DNA from: Bacteroidales bacterium
Lineage (GTDB): Bacteria; Bacteroidota; Bacteroidia; Bacteroidales; UBA4417
NCBI GenBank assembly: GCA_030654075.1
Contig: JAURYB010000187.1
Span: 1-51,636 of the forward strand
Reading direction: 5' to 3'
Length of the DNA stretch: 51,636 bases
Part shown: in pieces, positions 18,935-29,320 of the stretch
How positions within the stretch are numbered: the first letter of the stretch is position 1
Layout: the number at the start of each line of letters is the position of its first letter
The notes under the pieces: generated by a model
Databases searched by the model: none
What the model was told of the DNA's origin: nothing
The model's input: only the letters and a program-made list of their open reading frames with translations
Program-made: the position numbers and the translations under genes

Positions 18935-19156
18935 ATGAAACAAGAAGTTATCCGTGAACTATCAACTCCCGAGTTGATTGAAAGACTCGACGAAGAACGC
19001 ATGCAGCTTAACAAACTGAAAATGAACCATGCTGTTTCTCCATTAGAGAACCCAAACAAAATTAAAGCTTATCGCAGAACAGTAGCCCGTTTGGTTACCG
19101 AATTGCACAAGCGGAAATTAGAATCGGCAGCAGCTAACAAGGCTAACAAACAATAA
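18935..19156 (+). CDS. rpmC: Ribosomal protein uL29
   Basis: 73 residues, two-helix protein at the tunnel exit. [53 protein letters not shown] matches the family; the tail is short and Ala/Lys-rich. Twelve bp before rpsQ. Confidence 0.95.
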   Translation: MKQEVIRELSTPELIERLDEERMQLNKLKMNHAVSPLENPNKIKAYRRTVARLVTELHKRKLESAAANKANKQ

Positions 19157-19167
19157 TTTTCACAGCA

Positions 19168-19425
19168 ATGGAAGAAAGAAACCTCAGAAAAGAAAAAACA
19201 GGTCTTGTTGTAAGCAATAAAATGGAGAAATCCATTGTCGTTCAGGTCGAAAGGCGCGTAAAGCACCCTAAATACCACAAGTTTGTAAAAAAGACCTCAA
19301 CATTTGCTGCACACGACGAAAACAATGAATGTGGTATTGGTGATACAGTACGCATTTCTGAAACCCGTCCTCTGAGCAAGACAAAATGCTGGAGATTAGT
19401 TGAAATCATTGAAAGAGCTAAATAA
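19168..19425 (+). CDS. rpsQ: Ribosomal protein uS17
   Basis: 85 residues. [45 protein letters not shown] and the later [14 protein letters not shown] are typical. It helps early assembly of the 30S 5' domain. Three bp before rplN. Confidence 0.96.
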   Translation: MEERNLRKEKTGLVVSNKMEKSIVVQVERRVKHPKYHKFVKKTSTFAAHDENNECGIGDTVRISETRPLSKTKCWRLVEIIERAK

Positions 19426-19427
19426 TT

Positions 19428-19796
19428 ATGATACAGCAGGAATCAAGACTTACGGTAGCCGATAACAGCGGTGCTAAAGAGGTACTCTGCATAAGAGTTC
19501 TGGGTGGCACTAACAGGAAGTATGCCTCCGTGGGCGATAAGATCATCGTTTCGGTGAAAAAAGCCCTTCCCTCAGGTAATATCAAAAAAGGTACAGTTGC
19601 TAAAGCTGTTATAGTTCGCACAAGTAAGGAAATACGTCGTGCCGACGGATCCTACATCAGGTTCGACGACAATGCAGTAGTCCTTATTAACACTGCCGGC
19701 GAAATGATCGGAACCCGTATCTTCGGGCCGGTTTCAAGGGAACTCAGGGAAAAGCAGTACATGAAAATTGTTTCACTCGCACCTGAAGTGCTTTAA
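19428..19796 (+). CDS. rplN: Ribosomal protein uL14
   Basis: 122 residues, the most common family length. [27 protein letters not shown] at the N-terminus and [28 protein letters not shown] at the C-terminus are almost canonical. It sits at the subunit interface. Confidence 0.97.
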   Translation: MIQQESRLTVADNSGAKEVLCIRVLGGTNRKYASVGDKIIVSVKKALPSGNIKKGTVAKAVIVRTSKEIRRADGSYIRFDDNAVVLINTAGEMIGTRIFGPVSRELREKQYMKIVSLAPEVL

Positions 19797-19808
19797 TCAA
19801 AAGAAACT

Positions 19809-20132
19809 ATGAGTACGAAAGTTCATATCAAAAAAGGGGATACCGTGAAGATCCTTGCCGGAGACTCGAAAGGGAAAACCGGGAAAGTATTGGAAGTGGA
19901 AACAGAATCCTACAAGGCAATTGTTGAGAGTGCTAATCTTGCAACCAAGCATTCAAAACCAAACGCTAAAAATCCTAAAGGCGGAATCGTCAAACAGGAA
20001 ATGCCTATTCACATCTCAAACCTTATGCTTGTTGATGGAAGCGGAAAAGCTACCCGCATCAGCCGTAAGAAAGATGAAAAGACCAATAAAACTGTCAGAG
20101 TTTCAAAAAAATCCGGGGAGGTAATTAAATAA
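19809..20132 (+). CDS. rplX: Ribosomal protein uL24
   Basis: 107 residues with an N-terminal KOW motif ([24 protein letters not shown]) and the conserved [21 protein letters not shown]. An early 50S assembly initiator. Its stop shares a base with the rplE start (TAATG). Confidence 0.97.
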   Translation: MSTKVHIKKGDTVKILAGDSKGKTGKVLEVETESYKAIVESANLATKHSKPNAKNPKGGIVKQEMPIHISNLMLVDGSGKATRISRKKDEKTNKTVRVSKKSGEVIK

Positions 20133-20680
20133 TGGAATATTCAGCTCGCCTAAAGGAAAAGTACCACAAGGAAGTAGTTCCCGCTTTAACGGAACAGTTC
20201 CAGTACAAAAATCATATGCAGGTTCCTAAACTGGTTAAAATCTGTTTGAACCAGGGACTTGGAACTGCTATATCTGATAAAAAAATCATAGACGTTGGCG
20301 TAGCCGAAATGACAGCAATTGCTGGTCAGAAAGCTGTTTCAACCAAGTCAAAAAAGGATATCTCCAACTTCAAGTTGCGTAAGAACATGCCGGTAGGCGT
20401 TCGCGTAACACTCAGAGGTGAGCAGATGTACGAATTCCTCGACAGGCTTGTTGCTATTGCAATACCACGTGTACGTGACTTCCGTGGAATTAACGCAAAA
20501 GGTTTCGACGGCCGTGGTAACTATACGATGGGAATCACCGAACAGATCATATTCCCTGAAGTAGTAATTGATAAGGTTTTGAAAATTAACGGTATGGATA
20601 TTACATTCGTTACTACAGCCAAAACTGACAAGGAATGCATGGCACTGTTAAAAGAATTTGGTTTACCCTTTAAGAAATAA
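20132..20680 (+). CDS. rplE: Ribosomal protein uL5
   Basis: 182 residues. [46 protein letters not shown] and [29 protein letters not shown] identify this 5S rRNA-binding protein of the central protuberance. Confidence 0.97.
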   Translation: MEYSARLKEKYHKEVVPALTEQFQYKNHMQVPKLVKICLNQGLGTAISDKKIIDVGVAEMTAIAGQKAVSTKSKKDISNFKLRKNMPVGVRVTLRGEQMYEFLDRLVAIAIPRVRDFRGINAKGFDGRGNYTMGITEQIIFPEVVIDKVLKINGMDITFVTTAKTDKECMALLKEFGLPFKK

Positions 20681-20691
20681 CCTACAATACT

Positions 20692-20961
20692 ATGGCAAAA
20701 GAATCATTAAAAGCGAGAGAGGTAAAACGGCAGAAACTGGTAGATAAATATGCTGCCAAACGTGCTGCTCTCAAAGCTGCCGGCGACTATGTTGGATTAC
20801 AGAAATTACCTAAAAACTCAAATCCGATCCGTCTGCACAATCGTTGCAAAATTACAGGCAGGCCAAAAGGATATATGAGGCAATTCGGAGTTTCGCGTAT
20901 CAACTTCCGTTTCATGGCTCTCGACGGCTTAATACCCGGCGTTAAAAAAGCCAGCTGGTAA
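20692..20961 (+). CDS. rpsN: Ribosomal protein uS14, zinc-free long form
   Basis: 89 residues, the long C-minus paralogue: it lacks the CxxC zinc ribbon of the 61-residue form and has only one Cys ([27 protein letters not shown]). It binds the 30S head with S3 and S10. Eleven bp after rplE. Confidence 0.96.
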   Translation: MAKESLKAREVKRQKLVDKYAAKRAALKAAGDYVGLQKLPKNSNPIRLHNRCKITGRPKGYMRQFGVSRINFRFMALDGLIPGVKKASW

Positions 20962-20996
20962 AATAAATACAGAAACAATTAATTATAAGATACAAA

Positions 20997-21395
20997 ATGA
21001 TCACAGATCCGATTGCAGATTATCTTACTAGAATAAGGAATGCCGTGATGGCCAACCACAGGGTTGTTGAAATTCCTGCATCTAATCTCAAGAAGGAGAT
21101 AACAAAAATCCTCTTCGACCAGGGATATATTCTTAACTTCAAATTTGAAGAAGATACAAAACCTGGTGTTATTAAGATTGCTCTCAAATATCACCCTGTA
21201 ACCAAACAATCAGCTATTACGCAGATTGAAAGGGTTAGTAAACCAGGTTTACGCCGCTATGTTGGTAACGACAACCTTCCAAGAGTTCTTAACGGACTTG
21301 GAATAGCCATAGTGTCCACATCACACGGACTTATGACTGATAAGGATGCTAAAACCCAAAACGTAGGTGGTGAAGTAATTTGTTACGTTAGCTAA
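20997..21395 (+). CDS. rpsH: Ribosomal protein uS8
   Basis: 132 residues. [32 protein letters not shown] at the start and [30 protein letters not shown] at the end. In E. coli S8 represses the spc operon; no equivalent hairpin was noticed upstream of rplE here. Confidence 0.97.
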   Translation: MITDPIADYLTRIRNAVMANHRVVEIPASNLKKEITKILFDQGYILNFKFEEDTKPGVIKIALKYHPVTKQSAITQIERVSKPGLRRYVGNDNLPRVLNGLGIAIVSTSHGLMTDKDAKTQNVGGEVICYVS

Positions 21396-21401
21396 TAAAA
21401 A

Positions 21402-21406
21402 GGAGG
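21402..21406 (+). promoter_or_regulatory. Strong Shine-Dalgarno site upstream of rplF
   Basis: GGAGG, within AAGGAGGA, ends 8 nt before the rplF ATG at 21415. It is the only full-strength site I saw in front of any gene of this 18-kb cluster, in a phylum whose messages mostly lack such sites. Confidence 0.8.
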
Positions 21407-21414
21407 AAATAAGA

Positions 21415-21972
21415 ATGTCGAGAATTGGAAAATTGCCGATTACGGTTCCTTCCGGAGTTACTATCACAGTGTCAGATAAAAACCTTGTTACTATAAAAGG
21501 TGCCAAGGGAGAACTGAAACAACAGGTAGATCCGGATATTATCGTTAAGGTTGAAGATAATCATCTGCTGGTTCAGCGCCCAACCGAACAACAACGTCAC
21601 CGTTCAATGCACGGTCTGTATCGTTCACTGCTTTTTAACATGGTTAAAGGTGTAAGCGAAGGATTCACAGTTCAACAGGAACTTGTTGGTGTTGGTTATA
21701 AAGCAGTAGTAGTTGGTCAGACGATTGAACTGGCGCTAGGCTACTCACACAACTTCTTTTTCGAACTGCCGACCGAAATTCAGGTTAGCTCTGTAACTGA
21801 AAGAGGAAAGAACCCCATTATCACAATGGTATCGCACGATAAACAACTTATCGGCCAGGTAGCTGCTAAAATCAGGTCGCTGCGCAAACCAGAACCATAT
21901 AAAGGAAAAGGTATCAAGTTTGTAGGCGAAGTACTGAAACGTAAAGCTGGTAAATCAGCATCGGATAAATAA
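21415..21972 (+). CDS. rplF: Ribosomal protein uL6
   Basis: 185 residues in two similar domains: MSRIGKLPITVPSGVTITVSDKNLVTIKGAKGEL and the second ending RKPEPYKGKGIKFVGEVLKRKAGK. It lies near the sarcin-ricin loop and factor-binding site. The start is fixed by the Shine-Dalgarno site at 21402-21406. Confidence 0.97.
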   Translation: MSRIGKLPITVPSGVTITVSDKNLVTIKGAKGELKQQVDPDIIVKVEDNHLLVQRPTEQQRHRSMHGLYRSLLFNMVKGVSEGFTVQQELVGVGYKAVVVGQTIELALGYSHNFFFELPTEIQVSSVTERGKNPIITMVSHDKQLIGQVAAKIRSLRKPEPYKGKGIKFVGEVLKRKAGKSASDK

Positions 21973-22002
21973 TCATTGAGAACAGCATAATACTTTTAAT
22001 CG

Positions 22003-22365
22003 ATGTCATTCAAAGTAGATAAAGAATACAGGAGACTGAAGATCAAGAAACGTGTTCGCAAAACCATTACTGGTAGCGGCGAGCGCCCACGCATGACAGT
22101 TTTCCGCAGCAATAAAGATATATATGTACAGTTGATCGATGATCAGTCGGGTACAACATTAGCAGCTGCATCATCACGCGCTAAAGGTATAGCGGATCAA
22201 AAAGTTACCAAGAGTGAGCAAGCCAAACTTGTTGGAAAACTAATAGCAGAACGCGCCCTCGAAAGCGGAATTCTGACAGTAGTTTTCGACCGTAACGGTT
22301 ATCTGTATCACGGTAGAGTTAAAGCCCTGGCTGATTCAGCCAGAGAAGGTGGCATCAAATTTTAA
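22003..22365 (+). CDS. rplR: Ribosomal protein uL18
   Basis: 120 residues. [41 protein letters not shown] and the C-terminal [28 protein letters not shown] are typical of this 5S rRNA-binding protein. Eight bp before rpsE. Confidence 0.97.
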   Translation: MSFKVDKEYRRLKIKKRVRKTITGSGERPRMTVFRSNKDIYVQLIDDQSGTTLAAASSRAKGIADQKVTKSEQAKLVGKLIAERALESGILTVVFDRNGYLYHGRVKALADSAREGGIKF

Positions 22366-22373
22366 TTACAGCT

Positions 22374-22892
22374 ATGGCAAACACAATCACAAACAGAGTT
22401 AAATCGAGCGATACCGAATTAAAAGACAGGCTCGTATCCATCCAGCGCGTTACTAAGGTTACCAAAGGAGGTCGTACTTTCACTTTCTCAGCTATTGTTG
22501 TAGTTGGAAACGAAAACGGAATTGTTGGTCACGGTCTTGGTAAAGCTAAGGAAGTTCAGGCTGCAATTGCTAAAGGAATTGAAGATGCCAAGAAAAATCT
22601 GGTACGTGTACCGGTTATGAAAGGTACAATCCCTCACGAACAGTTAGGTAAATACGGCGGAGCTTTGGTTTTCATGAAACCAGCAGCAGCAGGTACAGGT
22701 GTTATCGCCGGTGGTGCTATGCGTGCAGTGCTCGAAAGCGTTGGAGTTAAAGATGTATTGGCTAAATCAAAAGGTTCATCAAATCCTCACAGTGTTGTTA
22801 AAGCAACTATCGAAGGACTTTGCCAGCTGAGAGATGCACATTCAGTAGCACAATTGCGCGGAATAAGCATGGATAAAGTATTTAACGGTTAA
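22374..22892 (+). CDS. rpsE: Ribosomal protein uS5
   Basis: 172 residues. The double-stranded-RNA-binding N-domain ([39 protein letters not shown]) and the C-domain ([40 protein letters not shown]) are intact. It affects decoding accuracy and mRNA unwinding with S3 and S4. Confidence 0.97.
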   Translation: MANTITNRVKSSDTELKDRLVSIQRVTKVTKGGRTFTFSAIVVVGNENGIVGHGLGKAKEVQAAIAKGIEDAKKNLVRVPVMKGTIPHEQLGKYGGALVFMKPAAAGTGVIAGGAMRAVLESVGVKDVLAKSKGSSNPHSVVKATIEGLCQLRDAHSVAQLRGISMDKVFNG

Positions 22893-22911
22893 CCACTAAA
22901 AATATAGCGCG

Positions 22912-23091
22912 ATGAGAAACGTGAGAATCACACAGATTAAAAGTGGTATTAAACAACCCGAACGTCAGAAACGTACACTACGTGCACTTGGCATCAGCAA
23001 AATGAACCGCCCTGTCGATCATGTAGCAACCCCTCAGATAGAAGGCATGATAAAAGCTATCAGCCATTTATTGAAAGTGGAAGAAATTTAA
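22912..23091 (+). CDS. rpmD: Ribosomal protein uL30
   Basis: 59 residues, short but clear: MRNVRITQIKSGIKQPERQ, then RTLRALGISKMNRPVDHVATPQIEGMI. The ATG at 22912 follows the rpsE stop by 19 bp and the TAA ends at 23091. Position between rpsE and rplO is the standard order. Confidence 0.95.
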   Translation: MRNVRITQIKSGIKQPERQKRTLRALGISKMNRPVDHVATPQIEGMIKAISHLLKVEEI

Positions 23092-23121
23092 TTGTCAATC
23101 CCTTTATAGAAAGTATATAAC

Positions 23122-23568
23122 ATGGATCTAAGTAATTTAAAGCCGGCTGACGGCGCTACAAAAACTGACAAACGTATTGGCCGTGGCCAGGGATCAGGAC
23201 GTGGCGGTACATCTACCCGTGGACACAAAGGTGCCAAATCGCGTTCAGGTTACAAACATAAACGTGGTTTTGAAGGTGGCCAGATGCCATTGTTCCGCCG
23301 AGTGCCAAAAGGTGGCTTCCGCAATATTAACAGAGTTGAATATACCGGACTGAATATTGATGTGCTTGAAAAACTTGCTGAAACAAGAAATTTGACCGTT
23401 ATCACTCCTGAAATTCTCAGGGAAAACGGGCTTCTCGGTAAAAATGACCTTCTTAAAATATTAGGTCGTGGCGAACTGAAAGCAAAAATGGACGTAACAG
23501 CCAATGCTTTCTCAGCTAAAGCAATCCAGGCAATCGAATCAGTAGGTGGAACTGTCACAAAACTCTGA
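23122..23568 (+). CDS. rplO: Ribosomal protein uL15
   Basis: 148 residues. The glycine- and arginine-rich N-terminal half ([27 protein letters not shown]) penetrates 23S rRNA, and the C-terminal fold includes [27 protein letters not shown]. It directly precedes secY, 5 bp apart. Confidence 0.97.
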   Translation: MDLSNLKPADGATKTDKRIGRGQGSGRGGTSTRGHKGAKSRSGYKHKRGFEGGQMPLFRRVPKGGFRNINRVEYTGLNIDVLEKLAETRNLTVITPEILRENGLLGKNDLLKILGRGELKAKMDVTANAFSAKAIQAIESVGGTVTKL

Positions 23569-23573
23569 AATTA

Positions 23574-24935
23574 ATGAAACGCTTCATTCAGACTATAAAA
23601 AACATCTATAAGATCGACGAACTTCGTAGAAGAATCGGCTATACTTTAGGCCTTATTCTTATTTACAGGTTTGGTTCGTATGTAACTATCCCTGGTGTTG
23701 ACCCACAACAGTTGATGGCACTAAAGAGTCAGTCTTCGGGCGGACTTTTAGGCTTGCTTAATATGTTCTCCGGTGGAGCTTTCAGCAATGCTTCCATTTT
23801 TGCTCTAGGTATTATGCCTTACATTTCGGCTTCTATCGTAATTCAGTTACTTGGTATGGCTATCCCATACTTCCAGAAACTGCAGAAGGAAGGTGAAAGT
23901 GGACGTAAGAAGATAAACCAGATAACACGTTATCTTACTGTAGTAATTACTGCTATGCAAGCTCCGGGTTATATTGCCAATCTTATTTCGCAATTACCTG
24001 CTTCCGCTATTACACCTTTCGATGCTACAAATGTTTCATCACCTCCTGTTTTCTTCTGGATTACTTCAGTTGTAGTTTTAGTAGCCGGTACAATGTTCGT
24101 AATGTGGTTAGGAGAAAAGATTACTGATAAAGGCTTAGGAAATGGTATTTCACTTATCATTATGGTTGGAATTATAGCACGTCTGCCTTTTGCACTTTTT
24201 AGCGAGTTCCTCGCCCGTATGGAGCAAAAAGGGGGTGGGCTTGTTCTTTTCATCGTTGAATTAGTAGTTCTCGTACTTGTTGTTCTTTTATGTATCCTGC
24301 TTGTTCAGGGAACCCGAAAAATACCTGTACAATATGCTAAACGTGTTGTTGGTAATAAACAGTATGGTGGTGTTCGTCAGTATATTCCATTAAAAGTTAA
24401 TGCTGCCGGTGTTATGCCCATTATCTTTGCACAGGCTATTATGTTCCTGCCTTTAACCATTGCTGGTTTTGCTAGCAGCGAAAGCTTACAAGGATTTGCA
24501 GCTGCATTTACTGACATAAACGGTTTTTGGTATAACTTTACTTATGCACTACTTATCATTGTTTTTACTTACTTCTACACGGCCATTACAGTTAATCCTA
24601 ACCAGATGGCTGAAGATATGAAGAAAAACAACGGATTTATTCCTGGTGTTAAACCCGGAAAGAAAACAGCCGATTTTATCGATGGAGTAATGTCAAAAAT
24701 TACTTTCCCAGGTTCATTGTTCCTCGCACTGGTTGCAATTATGCCGGCACTGGTTGGTATGGCTGGTGTTAGTTCGCAGTTTGCGCAATTCTATGGTGGC
24801 ACTTCATTACTTATCCTGGTAGGTGTTGTTTTAGATACACTGCAGCAAATTGAAAGCCACCTACTGATGCGTCATTATGAAGGACTCACTAAATCGGGCC
24901 GTATCAAAGGTCGCACTGCAGCCGGAGCTTTTTAA
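23574..24935 (+). CDS. secY: Preprotein translocase channel subunit SecY
   Basis: 453 residues with ten predicted membrane helices, the expected topology of the Sec channel. Family blocks: RRRIGYTLGLILIYRFGSYVTIPGVDP (TM1), GLLNMFSGGAFSNASIFALGIMPYISASIVIQLL (TM2 and plug region), GEKITDKGLGNGISLIIM (cytosolic loop) and NPNQMAEDMKKNNGFIPGVKPGK. adk, which often follows secY in other phyla, is absent; map comes next. Confidence 0.97.
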   Translation: MKRFIQTIKNIYKIDELRRRIGYTLGLILIYRFGSYVTIPGVDPQQLMALKSQSSGGLLGLLNMFSGGAFSNASIFALGIMPYISASIVIQLLGMAIPYFQKLQKEGESGRKKINQITRYLTVVITAMQAPGYIANLISQLPASAITPFDATNVSSPPVFFWITSVVVLVAGTMFVMWLGEKITDKGLGNGISLIIMVGIIARLPFALFSEFLARMEQKGGGLVLFIVELVVLVLVVLLCILLVQGTRKIPVQYAKRVVGNKQYGGVRQYIPLKVNAAGVMPIIFAQAIMFLPLTIAGFASSESLQGFAAAFTDINGFWYNFTYALLIIVFTYFYTAITVNPNQMAEDMKKNNGFIPGVKPGKKTADFIDGVMSKITFPGSLFLALVAIMPALVGMAGVSSQFAQFYGGTSLLILVGVVLDTLQQIESHLLMRHYEGLTKSGRIKGRTAAGAF

Positions 24936-24955
24936 TCAGTTGTAAAACTGGAATA

Positions 24956-25747
24956 ATGGCCCTGATAAAGACTGAAATAGAAATAGAAAAAATACGTACG
25001 AGTTCTTTACTTGTTGGAAAAACGATAGCGGAAGTTGCCAGGCATATAAAGCCAGGAGTTACTACACTTGCTCTCGATAAAATAGCTGAGGAGTTTATCC
25101 GCGACCATAAAGCAAAACCTGCTTTTAAAGGATATCACGGATTTCCTGCTACGCTTTGCATATCGGTTAATGAGGTAGTAGTTCATGGAATACCAGGTAA
25201 ACGCGAACTGAAGGAAGGTGATCTCATTTCAATTGATTGTGGTACCATTATTGATGGGTACTTCGGAGATTCAGCTTTTTCATTCGGACTTGTGCCGGTG
25301 GCAGTTGAGTTGGAATTGCTCATGAAACGGACGCACGACTCACTCTTAAAAGGTATTGCTATAATAGCTGCCGGAAAACGTGTGGGTGATATCGGTTACG
25401 AAGTTCAGACTTATGTTGAAAGCTTCGGATATACAGTAGTTCGCGATTTGGTTGGGCATGGTCTGGGTTCCAGCTTGCACGAAAAACCGGAAGTCCCTAA
25501 TTACGGGCGCAAAGGGAACGGTGCAAAACTTGAAGCAGGAATGGTTATCTGTATTGAACCGATGATCAACCTTGGAACCAGGCAGGTAACGCAGGAAAAT
25601 GATGGATGGACCATCCGCACAATGGATAGAAAACCCTCAGCACATTTTGAACACGCTGTCGTAATACGAAATAACGGAGCTGACATATTGTCGAGTTTCA
25701 GTGAAATTGAACAGGTTATTAATCCTGATATACTAATAACAAGGTAA
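24956..25747 (+). CDS. map: Methionine aminopeptidase type I
   Basis: 263 residues. It removes the initiator Met from nascent chains. Dinuclear metal ligands: Asp94 (SIDCG), Asp105 (YFGDSAF), a His in VRDLVGHGLGSSLHE, a Glu in VICIEPMIN and a Glu in SAHFEHAVVI; the substrate-pocket His77 is in VVVHGIP. No N-terminal zinc-finger extension. Three bp before infA, so co-translated with initiation factor 1. Confidence 0.96.
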   Translation: MALIKTEIEIEKIRTSSLLVGKTIAEVARHIKPGVTTLALDKIAEEFIRDHKAKPAFKGYHGFPATLCISVNEVVVHGIPGKRELKEGDLISIDCGTIIDGYFGDSAFSFGLVPVAVELELLMKRTHDSLLKGIAIIAAGKRVGDIGYEVQTYVESFGYTVVRDLVGHGLGSSLHEKPEVPNYGRKGNGAKLEAGMVICIEPMINLGTRQVTQENDGWTIRTMDRKPSAHFEHAVVIRNNGADILSSFSEIEQVINPDILITR

Positions 25748-25750
25748 TAA

Positions 25751-25969
25751 ATGGCAAAACAACTTGTAATTGAGCAGGACGGCATAGTGAAGGAATCGCT
25801 TGGTAATGCAATGTTCCGGGTTGAACTGGAAAATGGGCATATGATCATAGCGCATATATCGGGGAAGATGAGGATGCACTACATTAAAATTCTGGTTGGT
25901 GACAGGGTGAAAATTGAAATGTCGCCGTACGACCTGAGTAAAGGCAGGATTAACTTCCGTTATAAATAA
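25751..25969 (+). CDS. infA: Translation initiation factor IF-1
   Basis: 72 residues, the canonical length: a single S1-type OB fold ([71 protein letters not shown]). It blocks the A site during initiation. Lies between map and rpmJ as in many bacteria. Confidence 0.97.
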   Translation: MAKQLVIEQDGIVKESLGNAMFRVELENGHMIIAHISGKMRMHYIKILVGDRVKIEMSPYDLSKGRINFRYK

Positions 25970-26000
25970 AGAATAAAACACCTAAGAAATAACTCAAGCA

Positions 26001-26117
26001 ATGAAAGTTAGAGCATCAGTTAAGAAAAGAACACCTGAATGCAAAATCGTGCGCAGGAAAGGGAGAATCTACGTAATCAACAAAAAGAATCCCAAGTACA
26101 AACAAAGGCAAGGTTAA
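26001..26117 (+). CDS. rpmJ: Ribosomal protein bL36, zinc-free form
   Basis: 38 residues beginning [21 protein letters not shown] and ending KYKQRQG. The zinc ligands of the C-plus form (two CxxC-type Cys, a third Cys and His) are reduced to a single Cys, so it cannot hold the usual zinc ribbon. ATG at 26001 and TAA at 26115-26117. Confidence 0.94.
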   Translation: MKVRASVKKRTPECKIVRRKGRIYVINKKNPKYKQRQG

Positions 26118-26149
26118 TAATTGTGTAATCCCATAAGCTATTAATATAT

Positions 26150-26527
26150 ATGGCACGTATTGCTGGTATTGATTTACCAAAAAACAAAAGAGGTGAAATA
26201 GGTCTGACCTACGTATTCGGCATTGGCCGCGCCTCAGCCCAGGCTATCCTGGATCAGTGCGGTATCGATCGCAACAAAAAAGTTCAGGACTGGAACGATG
26301 ATGAGCAGAATAACATCCGCTCGATTATCAACGATAGTTTCAAAGTAGAAGGTGCACTTCGTTCAGAAGTTCAGCTTAACATTAAACGATTGATGGATAT
26401 AGGTTGTTACCGTGGTGTCCGTCACCGTTTAGGACTTCCGCTGCGTGGACAAAGCACCAAGAACAATGCCCGTACACGTAAGGGTAGGAAAAAGACTGTT
26501 GCCAACAAGAAGAAAGCAACGAAATAA
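26150..26527 (+). CDS. rpsM: Ribosomal protein uS13
   Basis: 125 residues. [33 protein letters not shown] and [44 protein letters not shown]; the basic tail reaches the P-site tRNA. First gene of the alpha cluster in other bacteria; here simply continuous with spc. Confidence 0.97.
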   Translation: MARIAGIDLPKNKRGEIGLTYVFGIGRASAQAILDQCGIDRNKKVQDWNDDEQNNIRSIINDSFKVEGALRSEVQLNIKRLMDIGCYRGVRHRLGLPLRGQSTKNNARTRKGRKKTVANKKKATK

Positions 26528-26557
26528 GAAAGCATTTAAAGTAAAAATAGTTTTACT

Positions 26558-26947
26558 ATGGCAAAGACCACCAAAGTATCGAAGAAAAGAGTTGTTAAAG
26601 TTGAAGCTACCGGAAGAGCATATGTTTCGGCTTCGTTCAACAACATCATAATTTCGCTGACTAACAATGCCGGACAGGTTATCTCCTGGGCATCGGCAGG
26701 GAAAATGGGATTCAGAGGCTCAAAAAAGAATACTCCTTATGCTGCCCAGATGGCTGCTACGGATTGTTCAAAAGTAGCTTACGACCTCGGACTCCGCAAA
26801 GTTAAAGTTTACGTTAAAGGACCTGGTTCGGGAAGAGAATCAGCCATACGTACACTCCACACCGCCGGCATCGAAGTTACCGAAATTCAGGACATAACTC
26901 CATTGCCACACAATGGTTGCAGACCTCCTAAACGCAGAAGGGTTTAA
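26558..26947 (+). CDS. rpsK: Ribosomal protein uS11
   Basis: 129 residues. [48 protein letters not shown] and the C-terminal [18 protein letters not shown] are diagnostic; it forms part of the 30S platform. Confidence 0.97.
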   Translation: MAKTTKVSKKRVVKVEATGRAYVSASFNNIIISLTNNAGQVISWASAGKMGFRGSKKNTPYAAQMAATDCSKVAYDLGLRKVKVYVKGPGSGRESAIRTLHTAGIEVTEIQDITPLPHNGCRPPKRRRV

Positions 26948-27010
26948 TACCGACCTCTTACTTCGATATTTAAGAACAATAAGTTTAATAATACAAAATT
27001 AACAAGCTTT

Positions 27011-27616
27011 ATGGCAAGATATATTGGTCCTAAGACAAGGATAGCCAGAAAATTCAAGGAACCTATCTACGGGCCCGACAGTTCATACGAAAAGAAGAAC
27101 TATCCTCCCGGAATGCACGGACAGAATAAACGCCGGAAAAAACAATCGGAATATGGTGTTCAGCTTAATGAAAAACAAAAAGCTAAATATACCTATGGTA
27201 TTCTTGAAAAACAATTCAGGAACACATTCGAAAAAGCAACCCGTAAAAAAGGCGTTACCGGTGAAATTCTGTTGCAATTGATCGAATCACGTCTGGATAA
27301 CGTTGTTTATCGTTTGGGAATTGCTCCTACTCGTGACGGCGCCCGTCAGCTGGTTAATCATGCGCATATTACTGTTAACGGAAAAGTGCTCAATATCCCT
27401 TCGTACGAATGTAACAAAGGTGATGTGATAGCTGTTCGTGAACGCGCAAAATCACTTGAAGTAATCCAGAATTCATTACAAGGACGTATCATGCGTTACT
27501 CCTGGCTCGAATGGGATGGTGCTACGCTGACCGGAAAATTTATTAACTTCCCGGAACGTGAAGAAATTCCTGAAAACATAAAGGAACAACTCATCGTTGA
27601 ATTGTATTCGAAGTAA
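27011..27616 (+). CDS. rpsD: Ribosomal protein uS4, zinc-free form
   Basis: 201 residues. The N-terminal region ([56 protein letters not shown]) lacks the zinc-binding cysteines found in many Gram-positive S4 proteins. The S4 RNA-binding domain is [33 protein letters not shown]. In E. coli S4 regulates the alpha operon; the 63-bp AT-rich gap upstream shows no strong hairpin. Confidence 0.97.
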   Translation: MARYIGPKTRIARKFKEPIYGPDSSYEKKNYPPGMHGQNKRRKKQSEYGVQLNEKQKAKYTYGILEKQFRNTFEKATRKKGVTGEILLQLIESRLDNVVYRLGIAPTRDGARQLVNHAHITVNGKVLNIPSYECNKGDVIAVRERAKSLEVIQNSLQGRIMRYSWLEWDGATLTGKFINFPEREEIPENIKEQLIVELYSK

Positions 27617-27652
27617 TTTATTATCTTGCATTATTTTTAAAAAAAAGACTTT

Positions 27653-28645
27653 ATGGCTATTTTAGCATTCCAGAAACCTGATAAGGTTATCATGATACAG
27701 GCTGACGAGTTTGATGGAACTTTTGAATTCCGTCCTCTCGAACCTGGCTTTGGTATCACAATAGGTAATGCACTGCGCAGAATTTTACTTTCTTCACTGG
27801 AAGGATATGCTATTACATCCTTACGCATCGACGGAGTTGAACATGAATTTTCATCGGTAAAAGGCGTTGTTGAGGATATAACAGACGTGATTCTGAACCT
27901 GAAAAAAGTCAGATTCCGTAAACAAATTGAATCGGAAGAAAGCGAAAAAATCAACTTCACCGTTACTGGTAAAGATACTTTCACCGCTGGCGATATAGCC
28001 AAACACCTTTCGATTTTCCAGGTTCTGAACCCTGAGATAGTTATCTGTCACATGGAGCCTTCGGTAAAATTGAATGTTGAGATAAGCGTTAACAAAGGCA
28101 GGGGATATGTACCAGCTGAGGAAAACAAAATTCCTACGGCACACATTGGTACAATCTTTATGGATTCGATCCATACGCCTATCAAGAACGTGAAGTTCAG
28201 CATGGAAAACTACCGTGTAGAACAGAAAACTGACTACGAGAAACTGATCCTGGAAATTAAAACTGACGGATCAATTCATCCTAAAGATGCATTGAAAGAA
28301 GCCGCAAGGATTCTGATCCATCACTTTATGCTCTTCAGTGATGAGAAAATCACACTGGATATTGAAGAAAAAGCTGTAGCTGAAGAATTTGACGAAAACA
28401 CACTTCACATCCGTCAGTTACTCAAAACCAAGTTGGTGGATATGGACCTTTCGGTACGCGCCCTCAACTGCCTTAAAGCTGCCGATGTTGAAACCCTCGG
28501 CGAACTGGTAGCTTTTAACAAAAACGACTTATTGAAATTCCGCAATTTCGGTAAAAAGTCGCTAACCGAACTGGAAGACCTGGTTAAAACCAAAGGACTC
28601 GAATTCGGAATGAATGTTGCGAAGTACAAATTAGATAAGGAATAA
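27653..28645 (+). CDS. rpoA: RNA polymerase alpha subunit
   Basis: 330 residues. N-terminal assembly domain with [54 protein letters not shown], a linker, and a C-terminal domain ([51 protein letters not shown]) with helix-hairpin-helix features for UP-element or activator contacts. Six bp before rplQ. Confidence 0.97.
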   Translation: MAILAFQKPDKVIMIQADEFDGTFEFRPLEPGFGITIGNALRRILLSSLEGYAITSLRIDGVEHEFSSVKGVVEDITDVILNLKKVRFRKQIESEESEKINFTVTGKDTFTAGDIAKHLSIFQVLNPEIVICHMEPSVKLNVEISVNKGRGYVPAEENKIPTAHIGTIFMDSIHTPIKNVKFSMENYRVEQKTDYEKLILEIKTDGSIHPKDALKEAARILIHHFMLFSDEKITLDIEEKAVAEEFDENTLHIRQLLKTKLVDMDLSVRALNCLKAADVETLGELVAFNKNDLLKFRNFGKKSLTELEDLVKTKGLEFGMNVAKYKLDKE

Positions 28646-28650
28646 GCGAA

Positions 28651-29238
28651 ATGAGACATCAGAAATCAATAAATCACCTGGGACGTACCAGTACTCATCG
28701 CGCAGCAATGCTTTCCAATATGGCAAGCTCGCTGATCATGCACAAACGTATCAGTACTACCATTGCAAAAGCAAAGGCACTTCGCGGATATGTAGAGCCA
28801 TTGATCACACGCGCTAAAATAGATTCAACTCACTCACGCCGTGTAGTATTCAGCTACCTGCAGGATAAAGAAGCTGTAACTGAGCTGTTCCGCGATATTT
28901 CAGTTAAAGTTGCTGACCGTCCGGGTGGATATGTTCGCATACTCAAAACAGGTTTCCGTCTGGGTGACAATGCTGATATGTGTATTATCGAACTGGTTGA
29001 CTATAACGAAAACCTGTTAACTGCAAAAGACACAACTGCCAAGAAAGCTGTTCGCCGCCGTAAACCAGCTGCTAAAAAAGCAACTGATGCCGCTGTTGAC
29101 GCTCCTGTAGCTGAAAAAGCGCCTAAAGCAAAAGCTCCTAAAGCAGTAGCCGAAGCTGTTGAAGTAGTCGAAGCAGAAGAAGTAGCTGAAACACCAGCTG
29201 TTGAAGAAGCTAAAGAAGACGAAGCTGAAGCAAAATAA
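28651..29238 (+). CDS. rplQ: Ribosomal protein bL17 with acidic/basic tail
   Basis: 195 residues against about 127 in E. coli. The first ~125 residues are the L17 core ([29 protein letters not shown] ... [18 protein letters not shown]). The remaining ~70 form a low-complexity extension: first Lys/Arg/Ala-rich ([14 protein letters not shown]), then Glu/Val/Ala-rich ([26 protein letters not shown]). Last gene of the ribosomal cluster, followed by a terminator hairpin. Confidence 0.95.
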   Translation: MRHQKSINHLGRTSTHRAAMLSNMASSLIMHKRISTTIAKAKALRGYVEPLITRAKIDSTHSRRVVFSYLQDKEAVTELFRDISVKVADRPGGYVRILKTGFRLGDNADMCIIELVDYNENLLTAKDTTAKKAVRRRKPAAKKATDAAVDAPVAEKAPKAKAPKAVAEAVEVVEAEEVAETPAVEEAKEDEAEAK

Positions 29239-29265
29239 ATAAGATTCAGACAATGAATTCTATAG

Positions 29266-29303
29266 AAGGATAAAGTGAAGATCTCTTTGCTTTATCCTTT
29301 TAT
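29266..29303 (+). terminator. Terminator closing the ribosomal operon
   Basis: AAGGATAAAG (29266-29275) pairs perfectly with CTTTATCCTT (29290-29299) around a 14-nt loop, followed by a T-rich stretch. It lies 28 bp after the rplQ stop. Confidence 0.75.
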
Positions 29304-29320
29304 CATTTTCTGAACATTCT

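Noticed and set aside
14110..29238. Search for a conventional S10/spc autoregulatory hairpin
   Set aside because: Gaps inside the cluster are mostly under 60 bp and showed no strong stem; I cannot support a regulatory structure there.
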